This document shows, piece by piece, positions 9,259 through 16,396 of a stretch of 64,000 nt of DNA. A model generated the notes under the pieces. The model searched no databases, was not told where the DNA came from, and saw nothing but the letters and a program-made list of their open reading frames with translations. Origin of the DNA: Vibrio tetraodonis (GTDB lineage: Bacteria > Pseudomonadota > Gammaproteobacteria > Enterobacterales > Vibrionaceae); assembly GCF_003350295.1 (NCBI RefSeq), contig NZ_QLYY01000022.1, positions 49,687 to 113,686 of the forward strand. Direction: 5' to 3'. Within the stretch, counting starts at the first letter, position 1; every line of letters starts with the position of its first letter. The position numbers and the translations under genes are program-made.

Positions 9259-9588
9259 TTAATTAATCTTTTTTCTATCATGATGATTTTTCATCATAAA
9301 CTCCACTAACGACCTACGGGCAGCAGCACTGAGCGTCCGTGCTGCCGCCGCAACATCACACGCCGTCACTGGTGTTAGATTGAGTAGATCCAAAGCCAAA
9401 TCCAAGTAGGTGATATTTAAAAACTTCATCGCATTAACAAATTGTGACAGCTTCAATTCTGCTTTTCCTGACTCACATCGAACATAATGTCGCCGACTAA
9501 CGCCTATTGCCTTAGCGATGGCCATCTGGGTCAATTGATCACGTTCACGCCTTCTTTTTATAACCAGCATTAAGTCATGATGCGACAT
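9259..9588 (-). CDS. XRE-family helix-turn-helix protein
   Basis: This 109-aa protein has an N-terminal HTH (about residues 7-62; QMAIAKAIGVSRRHYVRCESGKAEL) followed by an Ala-rich helical tail and a basic C-terminus. It is convergent with the 65-aa SOS gene and separated from the leftward late operon by the 9761-10080 pair. It could be a second regulator of the tailocin or of the small genes beside it. No operator could be assigned. Confidence 0.7.
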   Translation of the reverse strand: MSHHDLMLVIKRRRERDQLTQMAIAKAIGVSRRHYVRCESGKAELKLSQFVNAMKFLNITYLDLALDLLNLTPVTACDVAAAARTLSAAARRSLVEFMMKNHHDRKKIN

Positions 9589-9760
9589 ACGCCTACCTTG
9601 GTGTGATTGTTCAATCCCTAATATGATTAAAAAGAGATTTATAGAGTTGAAGGTATTTACGTGTTATGTGTTTCCTATATTATGAAATTTAACTATATGC
9701 CAATTAGTTAATAAAAGAAAAATAGAAAATTTTATATAATAAAAACTAAGCTAGGAAAAC

Positions 9761-9913
9761 ATGACTTTATTTAACCTTATATTAGAAACGTATTATAAAA
9801 AAACTAAAATGCTACAGCTAATAGTTTTCAGTCTAATCTCTATATTTATTGATTGGACAAATTCTATCCTAATAGAGTGGAAATATTTCTCAATGACCGG
9901 AGTGGCTGTATGA
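9761..9913 (+). CDS. Small 50-aa protein with possible membrane segment
   Basis: A short frame (MTLFNLILETYY..., 50 codons plus stop) is preceded by AGGAAAAC directly before its ATG and by a TATAAT at 9735-9740. Residues about 17-31 (MLQLIVFSLISIFID) are hydrophobic enough for a single short membrane helix. Its TGA overlaps the ATG of the next gene (ATGA, 9910-9913), which suggests translational coupling. No family recognised. Function unknown; a toxin- or lysis-modulator-like peptide is one possibility. Confidence 0.45.
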   Translation: MTLFNLILETYYKKTKMLQLIVFSLISIFIDWTNSILIEWKYFSMTGVAV

Positions 9914-10080
9914 GCAATGAGGAAAGTTTGGATTTACTGGAGAGTGCAAAAGGCTTGGCTGCTTGCGGAAGTGAAGCTGCTACCAACTGGGAACAAGCCC
10001 ATCTAGTCTGCTTGTTCATCGAAATTGAAAGGAAAATTGAAAGGGCTTTACAAAACTTAATTGAAGCTGAGGAAATCTAA
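9910..10080 (+). CDS. Small helical protein related to the SOS-controlled 65-aa protein
   Basis: I start this 56-aa protein at ATG 9910 (MSNEESLDLLES...) because GGAG lies nine bases upstream; a longer frame from 9853 lacks such a site. It is a compact acidic helical protein whose segment GLAACGSEAA...AHLVCLFIEIE...LQNLIEAEE parallels the 65-aa protein at 9033. It overlaps the preceding 50-aa gene by four bases. Function unknown; it may be a paralogue with a related partner. Confidence 0.6.
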   Translation: MSNEESLDLLESAKGLAACGSEAATNWEQAHLVCLFIEIERKIERALQNLIEAEEI

Positions 10081-10099
10081 TTTAAGCAACTGGAATTAA

Positions 10100-10124
10100 G
10101 GCCCAACGTCATACCAGTTGGGCC
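10100..10124 (-). terminator. Probable terminator of the tailocin late operon
   Basis: A perfect eight-base-pair stem (GGCCCAAC/GTTGGGCC) lies just beyond the stop of the Rz1-like lipoprotein gene. Read leftwards it is followed by TTAATT, a weak U-tract. It also lies after the rightward small gene pair, so it may serve both. Confidence 0.6.
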
Positions 10125-10129
10125 AAGTG

Positions 10130-10354
10130 TTATGTGTCATTAGCACTACATAATTTGAGCTGAGCAATGTAGTGTTGTAGGCCTTTAAAGCTTTGCTCAG
10201 GTAAATAAACACCTTGCTCACCATTATCGTTGACCGTATACCACTCAAGATTTATTGGCGCTGGAGGGCAGTTTGCGTCGGATACTCTTATCGAGCTGCA
10301 CGCTACCAGAAGCGGCGCCAAAGTCATCACTAAAAGTTTCGATAGGTTTTTCAT
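10130..10354 (-). CDS. Rz1-like outer-membrane spanin lipoprotein
   Basis: This 74-aa precursor has a lipoprotein signal (MKNLSKLLVMTLAPLLVAC) with lipobox LVAC, lipid Cys at residue 19, and a short Pro-containing mature part (NCPPAPINLEW). Its first half is encoded inside the end of the 80-aa gene at 10245-10487 in another frame, the arrangement typical of Rz/Rz1. Spanins fuse inner and outer membranes in the last step of lysis. Its position after the muramidase matches R-pyocin clusters. Confidence 0.75.
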   Translation of the reverse strand: MKNLSKLLVMTLAPLLVACSSIRVSDANCPPAPINLEWYTVNDNGEQGVYLPEQSFKGLQHYIAQLKLCSANDT

Positions 10355-10487
10355 TAATACGCTCCTTGTGCTTATTGTTATTTCTTTTTACTTTCTCTCT
10401 ACGTTGATCTTGGTAGCTATCAACTAAATAAGGTGCAATTTTTAACATTTCTATAAATAATTTTAGGTATGGCATTTTTATTTCCAT
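10245..10487 (-). CDS. Rz-like partner of the embedded lipoprotein (tentative)
   Basis: An 80-aa protein with a weakly hydrophobic N-terminus (MPYLKLFIEMLKIAPYLVD), then a very basic, polar stretch and a C-terminal part encoded in the region shared with the Rz1-like gene (110-bp overlap). An inner-membrane Rz normally has a clear N-terminal membrane helix and coiled coil; here the helix is marginal and the protein is short. It is called Rz-like from the overlap and from lysis-cassette position. Confidence 0.5.
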   Translation of the reverse strand: MEIKMPYLKLFIEMLKIAPYLVDSYQDQRREKVKRNNNKHKERINEKPIETFSDDFGAASGSVQLDKSIRRKLPSSANKS

Positions 10488-10803
10488 TTAAAGTACATAG
10501 GATTATTATCTAACTTATTCTTGGTACAACCTAAATAGAAAAAAATCTCAGTATCACTATTAACAAAGCCGATAATTTTCCATTATCCATGGTTTAATAA
10601 ACTAATAAATCACAACCATACAAAAGCCAGTAAGGTCATAAAGAAAAGATAGTGTTATTAAAACCAATATTGAATAAGAATCATCTTCATCGAAGATTGA
10701 GTTATTACTAGCAAGAAATAGCACAATAACTATTATCAATTATAATATTTATTATGATCTCATATTAAATATATTAATAAAATATAATACTATTTGATAC
10801 TGT
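10488..10803. other. AT-rich gap between muramidase and spanin genes
   Basis: These 316 bp, inside an otherwise compact leftward operon, contain no open frame I can support and no GC-rich terminator. The right part is almost pure A/T. A promoter for the spanin pair could lie here but none is clear. Confidence 0.4.
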
Positions 10804-11331
10804 TCAGTTATCACTCGCTGCAAGGCGCAGGTTATCGACAATACGCTGTGACCATCCGCGTGAAAACAACGACCATGTTTTAACCTCTTTCATAAAGTCC
10901 AAACGTTCGGCTAAAAACTTCAGAAGAAGATCATTATGGTCTGCCGCTTCTACCGCAGCATGGGTTTTTACACCATAGTGGCCATCATCTATAGCGCCTA
11001 CAGAACGTTGCAGAAACTGAACAGCTCGCCAGCTACCATGATGAATTGCGGCATCAAAAAGCTGATACATAACGGCTTTATGGACTTTATCTCCGCCTAA
11101 TTTCAACCAAAAATCACGATAATAAATATCTTTAGCTTGCTCTATGGTTAATTGCTTAATATTAAGGCTCGGGTAACTCATGGCCGAAATACCAAACTTA
11201 GTACCTTTGCGAATACCTTTACCCACAGTTCCGCTTGTCCAATTTCCGCGGTCGTAATACGAATTTTGATATTTACCTTCGTGGCCTATCACTCTGTTAA
11301 ATGCAATTAAATATGATTGAGGGTATTTCAT
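10804..11331 (-). CDS. GH108-type peptidoglycan muramidase (tailocin lysozyme)
   Basis: This 175-aa enzyme should cut peptidoglycan to release tailocins from the producer. It has the GH108 catalytic start (IGHEGKYQNSYYDRG, with the general-acid Glu in HEG), GTKFGISAMSYP, and the C-terminal peptidoglycan-binding part (LFDAAIHHGSWRAVQFLQRSVG...DGHYGVKT). It has no signal peptide, so it depends on a holin for export. It follows gene D directly, the position of the lysozyme in R-pyocin clusters. Confidence 0.9.
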   Translation of the reverse strand: MKYPQSYLIAFNRVIGHEGKYQNSYYDRGNWTSGTVGKGIRKGTKFGISAMSYPSLNIKQLTIEQAKDIYYRDFWLKLGGDKVHKAVMYQLFDAAIHHGSWRAVQFLQRSVGAIDDGHYGVKTHAAVEAADHNDLLLKFLAERLDFMKEVKTWSLFSRGWSQRIVDNLRLAASDN

Positions 11332-11346
11332 AATACCTCCTTATAA

Positions 11347-12306
11347 TTATATGGGCCGAGTCGCTTCAACTTGAATAGTGTAAGAAGTACGGGTGCCAGA
11401 TAATGTCACACTGTCGACTGACCAGTGACCTTTTGCGCGAGGAGATTGAAAGCCTTGTAATATCATTACTGACTCTGCAAATAAGCCAGGCTTACCGCGC
11501 AAAGTAGCGCTAAACTTTTGTATTTTGCGCTTAAATTCCGCCAATTTAGCCTCTGCTGCCACTTGAGCTTCACCAGGGTGTTTAAACACGTTTTTAATAC
11601 TAAAGTAAGGCTTAGAACCAATCACTTGAGTGTCACTCAGGCCGGTATCCGGTGTTTGCCAATGTGCTTTAACGCCGTTAAAGCGCACAAAGCTCGGATG
11701 GGCTAATTTCGCACTGCCTTGTTGTACATCTTGCGGAGTAATGGTCACCACTGGCTTTTCATTACCAGATAAGGTCTTCAGACTGCCGCTCTGACCAAAC
11801 ACATACATACGATCGATAGGTTTAGCAATGGCATCATGCTTTGCTGCCAAACGAGCAATAAAAGCTGAATCTGTTTCCTCATTCTGATTGAGATGCTCGG
11901 TTGGCTTATACGCAAACTTGGGACTCACTCTCACCTCATAACCATGTGGTTCCATTACTGCTTTAACCACATCTTGTATTCTTGCTGGTGGAAAGGTTCG
12001 TCGCCTTGGCTCTTTAAAGCCTTTTTCGTCCGCCACACAAAAAATGGCAGTGGTCAATTGCACAACCAATCTGACCGGATGTAGATACTCAGATATTGAA
12101 GAGATTTGGTAAACTCCCCTCTTCTCACCATCGATAAATACACGCCATTCGGCACCACTTTTAGGAATAAGAGTTTGTGACTCCATGCCAGAAAAGGTTA
12201 ATGATAACCGGTCAGACTGCATGCCTTCACTGTCCGACAACGACCAATTGGTTAAAAGCGGCATCAGGCTTGCCGCTCCATCACCTTTGATATCAATTAC
12301 GTCCAT
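11347..12306 (-). CDS. P2 gpD-like baseplate hub protein
   Basis: This 319-aa protein is of the phage late-control D family. It forms the central hub that joins the tube to the spike and is structurally related to VgrG/gp27. The N-terminus (SLSDSEGMQSDRLSLTFSG) is typical: an interaction loop before a 'SD.L.L.F' strand, then DGEKRGVYQISSISE. Length is near that of P2 gpD (387 aa) but shorter. The start overlaps gene X by ten bases, indicating coupled translation. Confidence 0.9.
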   Translation of the reverse strand: MDVIDIKGDGAASLMPLLTNWSLSDSEGMQSDRLSLTFSGMESQTLIPKSGAEWRVFIDGEKRGVYQISSISEYLHPVRLVVQLTTAIFCVADEKGFKEPRRRTFPPARIQDVVKAVMEPHGYEVRVSPKFAYKPTEHLNQNEETDSAFIARLAAKHDAIAKPIDRMYVFGQSGSLKTLSGNEKPVVTITPQDVQQGSAKLAHPSFVRFNGVKAHWQTPDTGLSDTQVIGSKPYFSIKNVFKHPGEAQVAAEAKLAEFKRKIQKFSATLRGKPGLFAESVMILQGFQSPRAKGHWSVDSVTLSGTRTSYTIQVEATRPI

Positions 12307-12503
12307 ACAATAATATCATCGCTTGTAGTCTCTAAATCTTCCTCGAGATAAGGAAGCTCTATTTCTTGGTTAGCCCTTAAAAAAGGGGTGTTCTGAGTGG
12401 GATTAAGTCTGTAAAACTCTTCTTCAAGGTCGTCAGAATCCACACCAAACACCCGGTAAAGTAAGGTATTAACGGTTTCATACGGTTTTGCTCGGGTTTT
12501 CAT
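12297..12503 (-). CDS. P2 gpX-like tail protein with LysM-like fold
   Basis: This 68-aa protein, with YETVNTLLYRVFG, NPTQNT and LRANQEIELPYLE, matches the tail protein X family, a small LysM-like baseplate component. It overlaps U at its start and D at its end. The U-X-D order after the tape measure is that of R-type tailocins rather than of P2 itself, where X lies in the head-tail block. Confidence 0.88.
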   Translation of the reverse strand: MKTRAKPYETVNTLLYRVFGVDSDDLEEEFYRLNPTQNTPFLRANQEIELPYLEEDLETTSDDIIVWT

Positions 12504-12879
12504 CTTGTTGTCGATATTCCTTTAACGTCAGGGTCATTTTGACAATTTGGGCTTGGCCTTTTTCAACAATGCGTGTATAGCTAGTTTTGATATTGCGAAG
12601 AGTAAACCTGCCCCATTTTTGCCCTTTGCCATCGGTAACGGTAATGATTTCATGTGACTTCATCATAGTTCGCAGAGCCTTTGCTTCACTCTCCCCATTG
12701 CCAGTAAAGGCAACCAGGTTCAGGGTCCAGTTATCCAAAGGGTTGGCGGTTGGGTCTTGTCGTGGACTGTGTATCGCGTCAAAATCAGACCATCCAGCAG
12801 AAGAATCATACGAGTGCTCTTCTAATGGATTGCCTTTCACTACGCTTAACACATGATCGTTAAGTGCTAAGTGCTGCAT
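12478..12879 (-). CDS. P2 gpU-like tail protein
   Basis: This 133-aa protein has the pattern of the P2 gpU family: an N-terminal HSYDSSAGWSDFDAIH, the PLDNWTLNLV strand and GQKWGRFTLRNIKTSYTRI near the centre. In P2 gpU is needed for tail assembly. Its ATG abuts the end of the tape-measure gene and its end overlaps gene X. Confidence 0.88.
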   Translation of the reverse strand: MQHLALNDHVLSVVKGNPLEEHSYDSSAGWSDFDAIHSPRQDPTANPLDNWTLNLVAFTGNGESEAKALRTMMKSHEIITVTDGKGQKWGRFTLRNIKTSYTRIVEKGQAQIVKMTLTLKEYRQQDENPSKTV

Positions 12880-15191
12880 TAGTTCACCAGTGAATGTTCA
12901 AAATCTTGAGTAAGATTGTCAGAATCTAGGCCATGTTCGCGAGCAAATTGCGCTAAGGCTTGTTGTATTGCCTCCATAGTCAAAGCCGCCGTTTTCTCGG
13001 GTTGTTCAGAACCAGTTACCTGAACCACAGGAGAGAAAGTCACATTTGGCTTTTGCGCCTGTTCTGCTTTTTGAATTTGCGCTGCTTTTATTTCTTCAGA
13101 CTTGTTGGGTAAGTCATCTTTCGAAAACCAATCAAACAGGCTAGATGCGATATCCGAGCCCGCAGAGTCTCCCAACATACCGCCAATAGTGGCGCCGACT
13201 ATAGTGCCTACCCCAGGCAGTATCATAGTTCCCAAAGCGGCTCCTGCCGCGGCACCGCCCATGCCTCCTAACAACCCTCCGCCACTTTCAACGGCTGAAG
13301 CCGTATCGCCTTGAGCTAGGCTGGTTCCAATATCAATAGCTCTTAGCCCCATTTTTAAAGGACCAAAAGCCAACAGTTTTTTAGGTAGTGGATTAACACG
13401 CTTATCTTTTAACTTGTCACGAATTGTATGTGTGGTTTGGGCTACCTTCTTAGCTCCATTGGAAATAAGACTAGGCACCCCCTTCGCTTTATCAGCAAGG
13501 AAAGAAGCTGCACTAGTAGCAAAACTAAGGATGCGAGGTTTGAGCTTATTTCGAGGACGAGAGCGGGGTTGTCTTGTTTTGGGATTACTTCTGGTTCTAA
13601 CTTGATCTCCAGACTGATTCACACGCCTACTGAGGTTGGCTTTTTCTGGGCGATCGACATCATCACACTGTGTGCAAGCCGCATTCGATGCTCCATCAAC
13701 GGCACTAGGCTGCTTTTTCATTCCCAGCGCTTCTTTGGCAATACCTGCAAGAGTGCCAATAAACTTAACACGTCGATATGCTTTATACGCAGCGAGGCCA
13801 CCGAGTATCGCTCCCCCAAAGCCTAAAATAGCAGAAGCCGCACCTTCTGATTCGGCTATCCATTGAGTAGTGGCTATGGTTACATCAGTAATGGCGTTTA
13901 ATATTCCACTAAATGCGGGCCATATTTTATCCCCGACAACAATGGATAAATTGTTAAAAGCGTCTAACGAACGCTCCATATCAGCTTGCTTGGTATCTGC
14001 GCTTGCAGCGTACTCCTTGGTTACCGAATCCGGATTAGCATTCTCCGCTTGATTCTTAGTTTCGATAAGCCTTGTAGGATCGTCCAAAAGACTTTCAATG
14101 TAAGGAACTGAGGCATTAGCAGCAAGAGGGGAGTTAGTGCCAAATAAAGTCTTCACCGTAGCGAATTGATCTTGTTTATTAAGTCCTTTTATACCCTCAA
14201 GTACTTTAACAAGAGTCCCCATCGCATCCGTTTTCATTGCGGTTGATACTGACGTTGCATCCATGCCCAGCTTTTCAAAGGCAGCAACTTGATCATCGTT
14301 TGCCAAAGAGCCAAGGTTAAGCGCTGATGCAATATCTTCTGCCGATCTTGCCGCATCGTCTTTGTTCGCGCCGGCTAGCAAAAGTGAATTGGCGAGACTC
14401 AGAGCTTCTTGATCTTTAAAGCCTGAGTGTGACAAGCGAGGAGCGGCCTTGATCATAACATCAATCAGATCTTTCTCTGCTATGCCGCTATTTTTGTTCA
14501 CCTCATTGATCATGTTGGCCATTTGCATAAACTGCTTTTGGCCAGCCTCTCCCTCTTCATACCCCATAGACGTACGAAGCGCTATACCTTTCTGAGCAGA
14601 CTCCTCTTTGGTCATCCCCCAAGCTTGCGCCGTCATTATGGTATCACGGGTAAACACTTCTAGGTCTTGCTTGGCAATCCCTCCATTGGCACCTAACTTG
14701 GCAATGTTTAATACATCACCATGCTTTGCACCTGCCATTTCAACCGCCAGAGCGTTGAGAGCATGACGTAATTCTTTAGCCTCTTCACTAAGAAGTCCTT
14801 GTTCGCCAAAATCTAAATTATTGGCAACATTGATATAGGACGCCTCATTGTTCATTGATGAACGCAATGCATTATTTGCGGTGCTTATCATCACGTCCAT
14901 AACCTTATCGGATACGCCAGGCAAAGCTTCCAAAGCCTCTTGCTTTTGTTTTTCCCAGCGACTTTCTACGTCTTGGCCTGACTGCGATCTAGGCGTGGTT
15001 AACTCTGACTCTTTGGCTGAGTCTTTTAATCCTGCATTCGTTAACCTAAGTGTTTCATTTAATGCACTAAATTGTTTCTGGGTTTGCTTTAGTGTGTTGA
15101 TTAACCCTTGTTGCACACTTTCTAGTGTTTTGAACCCAGCGACCACCTGTTGTGCGCTTATGGTGATGCCAGGTTGTGTTTTTTTATCCAC
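12879..15191 (-). CDS. Tape-measure protein (gpT-like)
   Basis: This 770-aa protein sets tail length and is the scaffold round which the tube grows. The first 400 residues are helical and contain the tape-measure core (about 60-400). Hydrophobic Gly/Ala-rich segments (SAILGFGGAILGGLAAYKAY near 470; GLLGGMGGAAAGAALGTMILPGVGTIVGA near 660, seen here as two runs) are typical. Translation begins at GTG 15191 with GGGGGTGAAGC upstream, and the start overlaps the stop of the E' frame. Confidence 0.92.
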   Translation of the reverse strand: MDKKTQPGITISAQQVVAGFKTLESVQQGLINTLKQTQKQFSALNETLRLTNAGLKDSAKESELTTPRSQSGQDVESRWEKQKQEALEALPGVSDKVMDVMISTANNALRSSMNNEASYINVANNLDFGEQGLLSEEAKELRHALNALAVEMAGAKHGDVLNIAKLGANGGIAKQDLEVFTRDTIMTAQAWGMTKEESAQKGIALRTSMGYEEGEAGQKQFMQMANMINEVNKNSGIAEKDLIDVMIKAAPRLSHSGFKDQEALSLANSLLLAGANKDDAARSAEDIASALNLGSLANDDQVAAFEKLGMDATSVSTAMKTDAMGTLVKVLEGIKGLNKQDQFATVKTLFGTNSPLAANASVPYIESLLDDPTRLIETKNQAENANPDSVTKEYAASADTKQADMERSLDAFNNLSIVVGDKIWPAFSGILNAITDVTIATTQWIAESEGAASAILGFGGAILGGLAAYKAYRRVKFIGTLAGIAKEALGMKKQPSAVDGASNAACTQCDDVDRPEKANLSRRVNQSGDQVRTRSNPKTRQPRSRPRNKLKPRILSFATSAASFLADKAKGVPSLISNGAKKVAQTTHTIRDKLKDKRVNPLPKKLLAFGPLKMGLRAIDIGTSLAQGDTASAVESGGGLLGGMGGAAAGAALGTMILPGVGTIVGATIGGMLGDSAGSDIASSLFDWFSKDDLPNKSEEIKAAQIQKAEQAQKPNVTFSPVVQVTGSEQPEKTAALTMEAIQQALAQFAREHGLDSDNLTQDFEHSLVN

Positions 15192-15848
15192 GCTTCACCC
15201 CCAAATGAGCCAAAGCTAGCTCGTAACGCCTTAAGGCAATTTCCGTTGTCCACTCAAGTGCATCCGTGGCGCAATAGCCCGCCAAGGGCACAATATCTAA
15301 AATGGTTTCAACGCTCTTTACTGAAAGTAAGCCGCTGGTTTGGTTAAAAAATGGGAGGCTGCACTAACAAGGCTGCGATAATCAGGCAGGGGTAAGTTCA
15401 TGATCTCTGCTTCTTCTAGCTCAGTCAGATTGGCCAAAATAAAGCAAGCACGCTTGATATCATCACTCATTTTATCGGCCATTTTGGATAGTTTGAGCGT
15501 AGGAAGTTCTAACGATACTTTTCGCTCACCACTGAAAAAGAGGATCGCGTCTTTGGCGGTATCAGCTTGTTTTTCACCCGCCAATTGGTAGCCTGTTTGA
15601 TGATAAAAATCGTACGATGCACTATACAGCGTCAGCCAATCTGGACTTGATAAGGCATCAAGCTCTTCTTGATTCAAACCGGTAGAGGCCATCACTAGAG
15701 CTTCTTTCTCTTCTTGAGTAAAAGTGTCTCCCTTAGGTTCTATCTCCATGCTCGATTGACGACTCATGGGTTTTACTGTGACTTGGCGGTGGTCTGCAAC
15801 AGGCTTTAAAAGCGTGAAAGTGCGTTCTAGATAGTGAGTTTGGCTCAT
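15184..15848 (-). CDS. gpE+E' frameshift product, tail assembly chaperone (221 aa)
   Basis: A -1 ribosomal frameshift at 15345-15351 would join the first 168 codons of E to a 53-codon open frame that ends at TAA 15184-15186. The extension reads NQTSGLLSVKSVETILDIV..., then LEWTTEIALRRYELALAHLG, and has no start codon or ribosome-binding site of its own. P2 makes gpE and gpE+E' the same way, and the long form is thought to bind the tape measure. The extension ends inside the first codons of T, as expected for this family. Confidence 0.85.
15318..15848 (-). CDS. gpE-like tail assembly chaperone, duplicated domain
   Basis: The zero-frame product is 176 aa, about twice P2 gpE (91 aa). Two halves look alike: an opening strand region (TFTLLKPVADHRQVTVKP / AILFFSGERKVSLELP) followed by an 'L..EE...L...D...L..A..F' helical segment (GLNQEELDALSSPDWLTLYSASYDFY / LTELEEAEIMNLPLPDY...SAASHF). 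I read this as a tandem duplication of the tail-chaperone domain. It lies between the tube gene and the tape measure. Confidence 0.85.
   Translation of the reverse strand: MSQTHYLERTFTLLKPVADHRQVTVKPMSRQSSMEIEPKGDTFTQEEKEALVMASTGLNQEELDALSSPDWLTLYSASYDFYHQTGYQLAGEKQADTAKDAILFFSGERKVSLELPTLKLSKMADKMSDDIKRACFILANLTELEEAEIMNLPLPDYRSLVSAASHFLTKPAAYFQ
15345..15351 (-). promoter_or_regulatory. Slippery heptamer for -1 frameshift (T TTT TTA)
   Basis: On the coding strand CAT TTT TTA ACC is in the zero frame of E. This gives the X XXY YYZ arrangement T TTT TTA. Re-pairing one base back leads into the E' frame (next codon AAC), open for 53 codons. Confidence 0.85.
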
Positions 15849-15870
15849 GCTCGTGTCTCTTTTCTGGTAT

Positions 15871-15898
15871 AAAAAAGGCCACCCATGGGCGGCCTTTA
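15871..15898 (-). terminator. Intrinsic-terminator-like hairpin between tube and chaperone genes
   Basis: Stem AAAGGCC/GGCCTTT with an inner CCC/GGG pairing (15874-15897) is followed leftwards by TTTTTT. It lies inside the late operon, so transcription of E through the spanins must pass it. Confidence 0.75.
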
Positions 15899-15916
15899 GT
15901 CAGGTAAATAAATGGT

Positions 15917-16384
15917 TTAAACGTTAAATTGCTTACCACCTATGATGTATCGACCATTGTCAATATCAACATCAGCAAGCGTGTTACCGTTTTCTTTCCA
16001 CAAATGCTTAGTGATTTGCCCCGTTAGGGTTAGCGTTTGCTGCTCACGCATCTTATTTGCGGAGTATTCAACCACTACTTCGCCTGTCATTGCGTGCTCA
16101 GCGTCATAACGTTTATGTTTATTGACACCATTTTCGTTGTAGATTATGACAGTTTTATCTGCATCTTTTAGTGCGCTTTTTACAACCGCAGCCATTTCAC
16201 CTTTAATGGTGACTGACCACTCAGAGGCTTCGTAGCCAACACACACTTTCTTGCCCATAAAAGATCCCGGCACATCCGCATACACCTTGGTGTATTTTGG
16301 TGGCGTGAACTCTTCCATGTTGTTAGTGATTTTAATACCGCCTGGCAGCGTTAGTTTTCTCGCGTGAGTAACTCTATTAGACAT
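15917..16384 (-). CDS. Tail tube protein (P2 FII-like)
   Basis: The 155-aa major tube subunit forms the inner channel of the contractile tail. It has the P2 FII features LPGGIKITNNMEEFTPPKYT near residue 13, the MGKKVCVGYEASEWSVTIKGEM strand pair, and a C-terminal LTGQITKHLWKENGNTL. It lies directly after the sheath gene, the standard order. Confidence 0.93.
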   Translation of the reverse strand: MSNRVTHARKLTLPGGIKITNNMEEFTPPKYTKVYADVPGSFMGKKVCVGYEASEWSVTIKGEMAAVVKSALKDADKTVIIYNENGVNKHKRYDAEHAMTGEVVVEYSANKMREQQTLTLTGQITKHLWKENGNTLADVDIDNGRYIIGGKQFNV

Positions 16385-16396
16385 ATTTAACCTTTA

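Noticed and set aside
9853..9909. Longer start for the 56-aa gene
   Set aside because: No ribosome-binding site; overlaps the coupled 50-aa frame, and GGAG stands correctly before ATG 9910.
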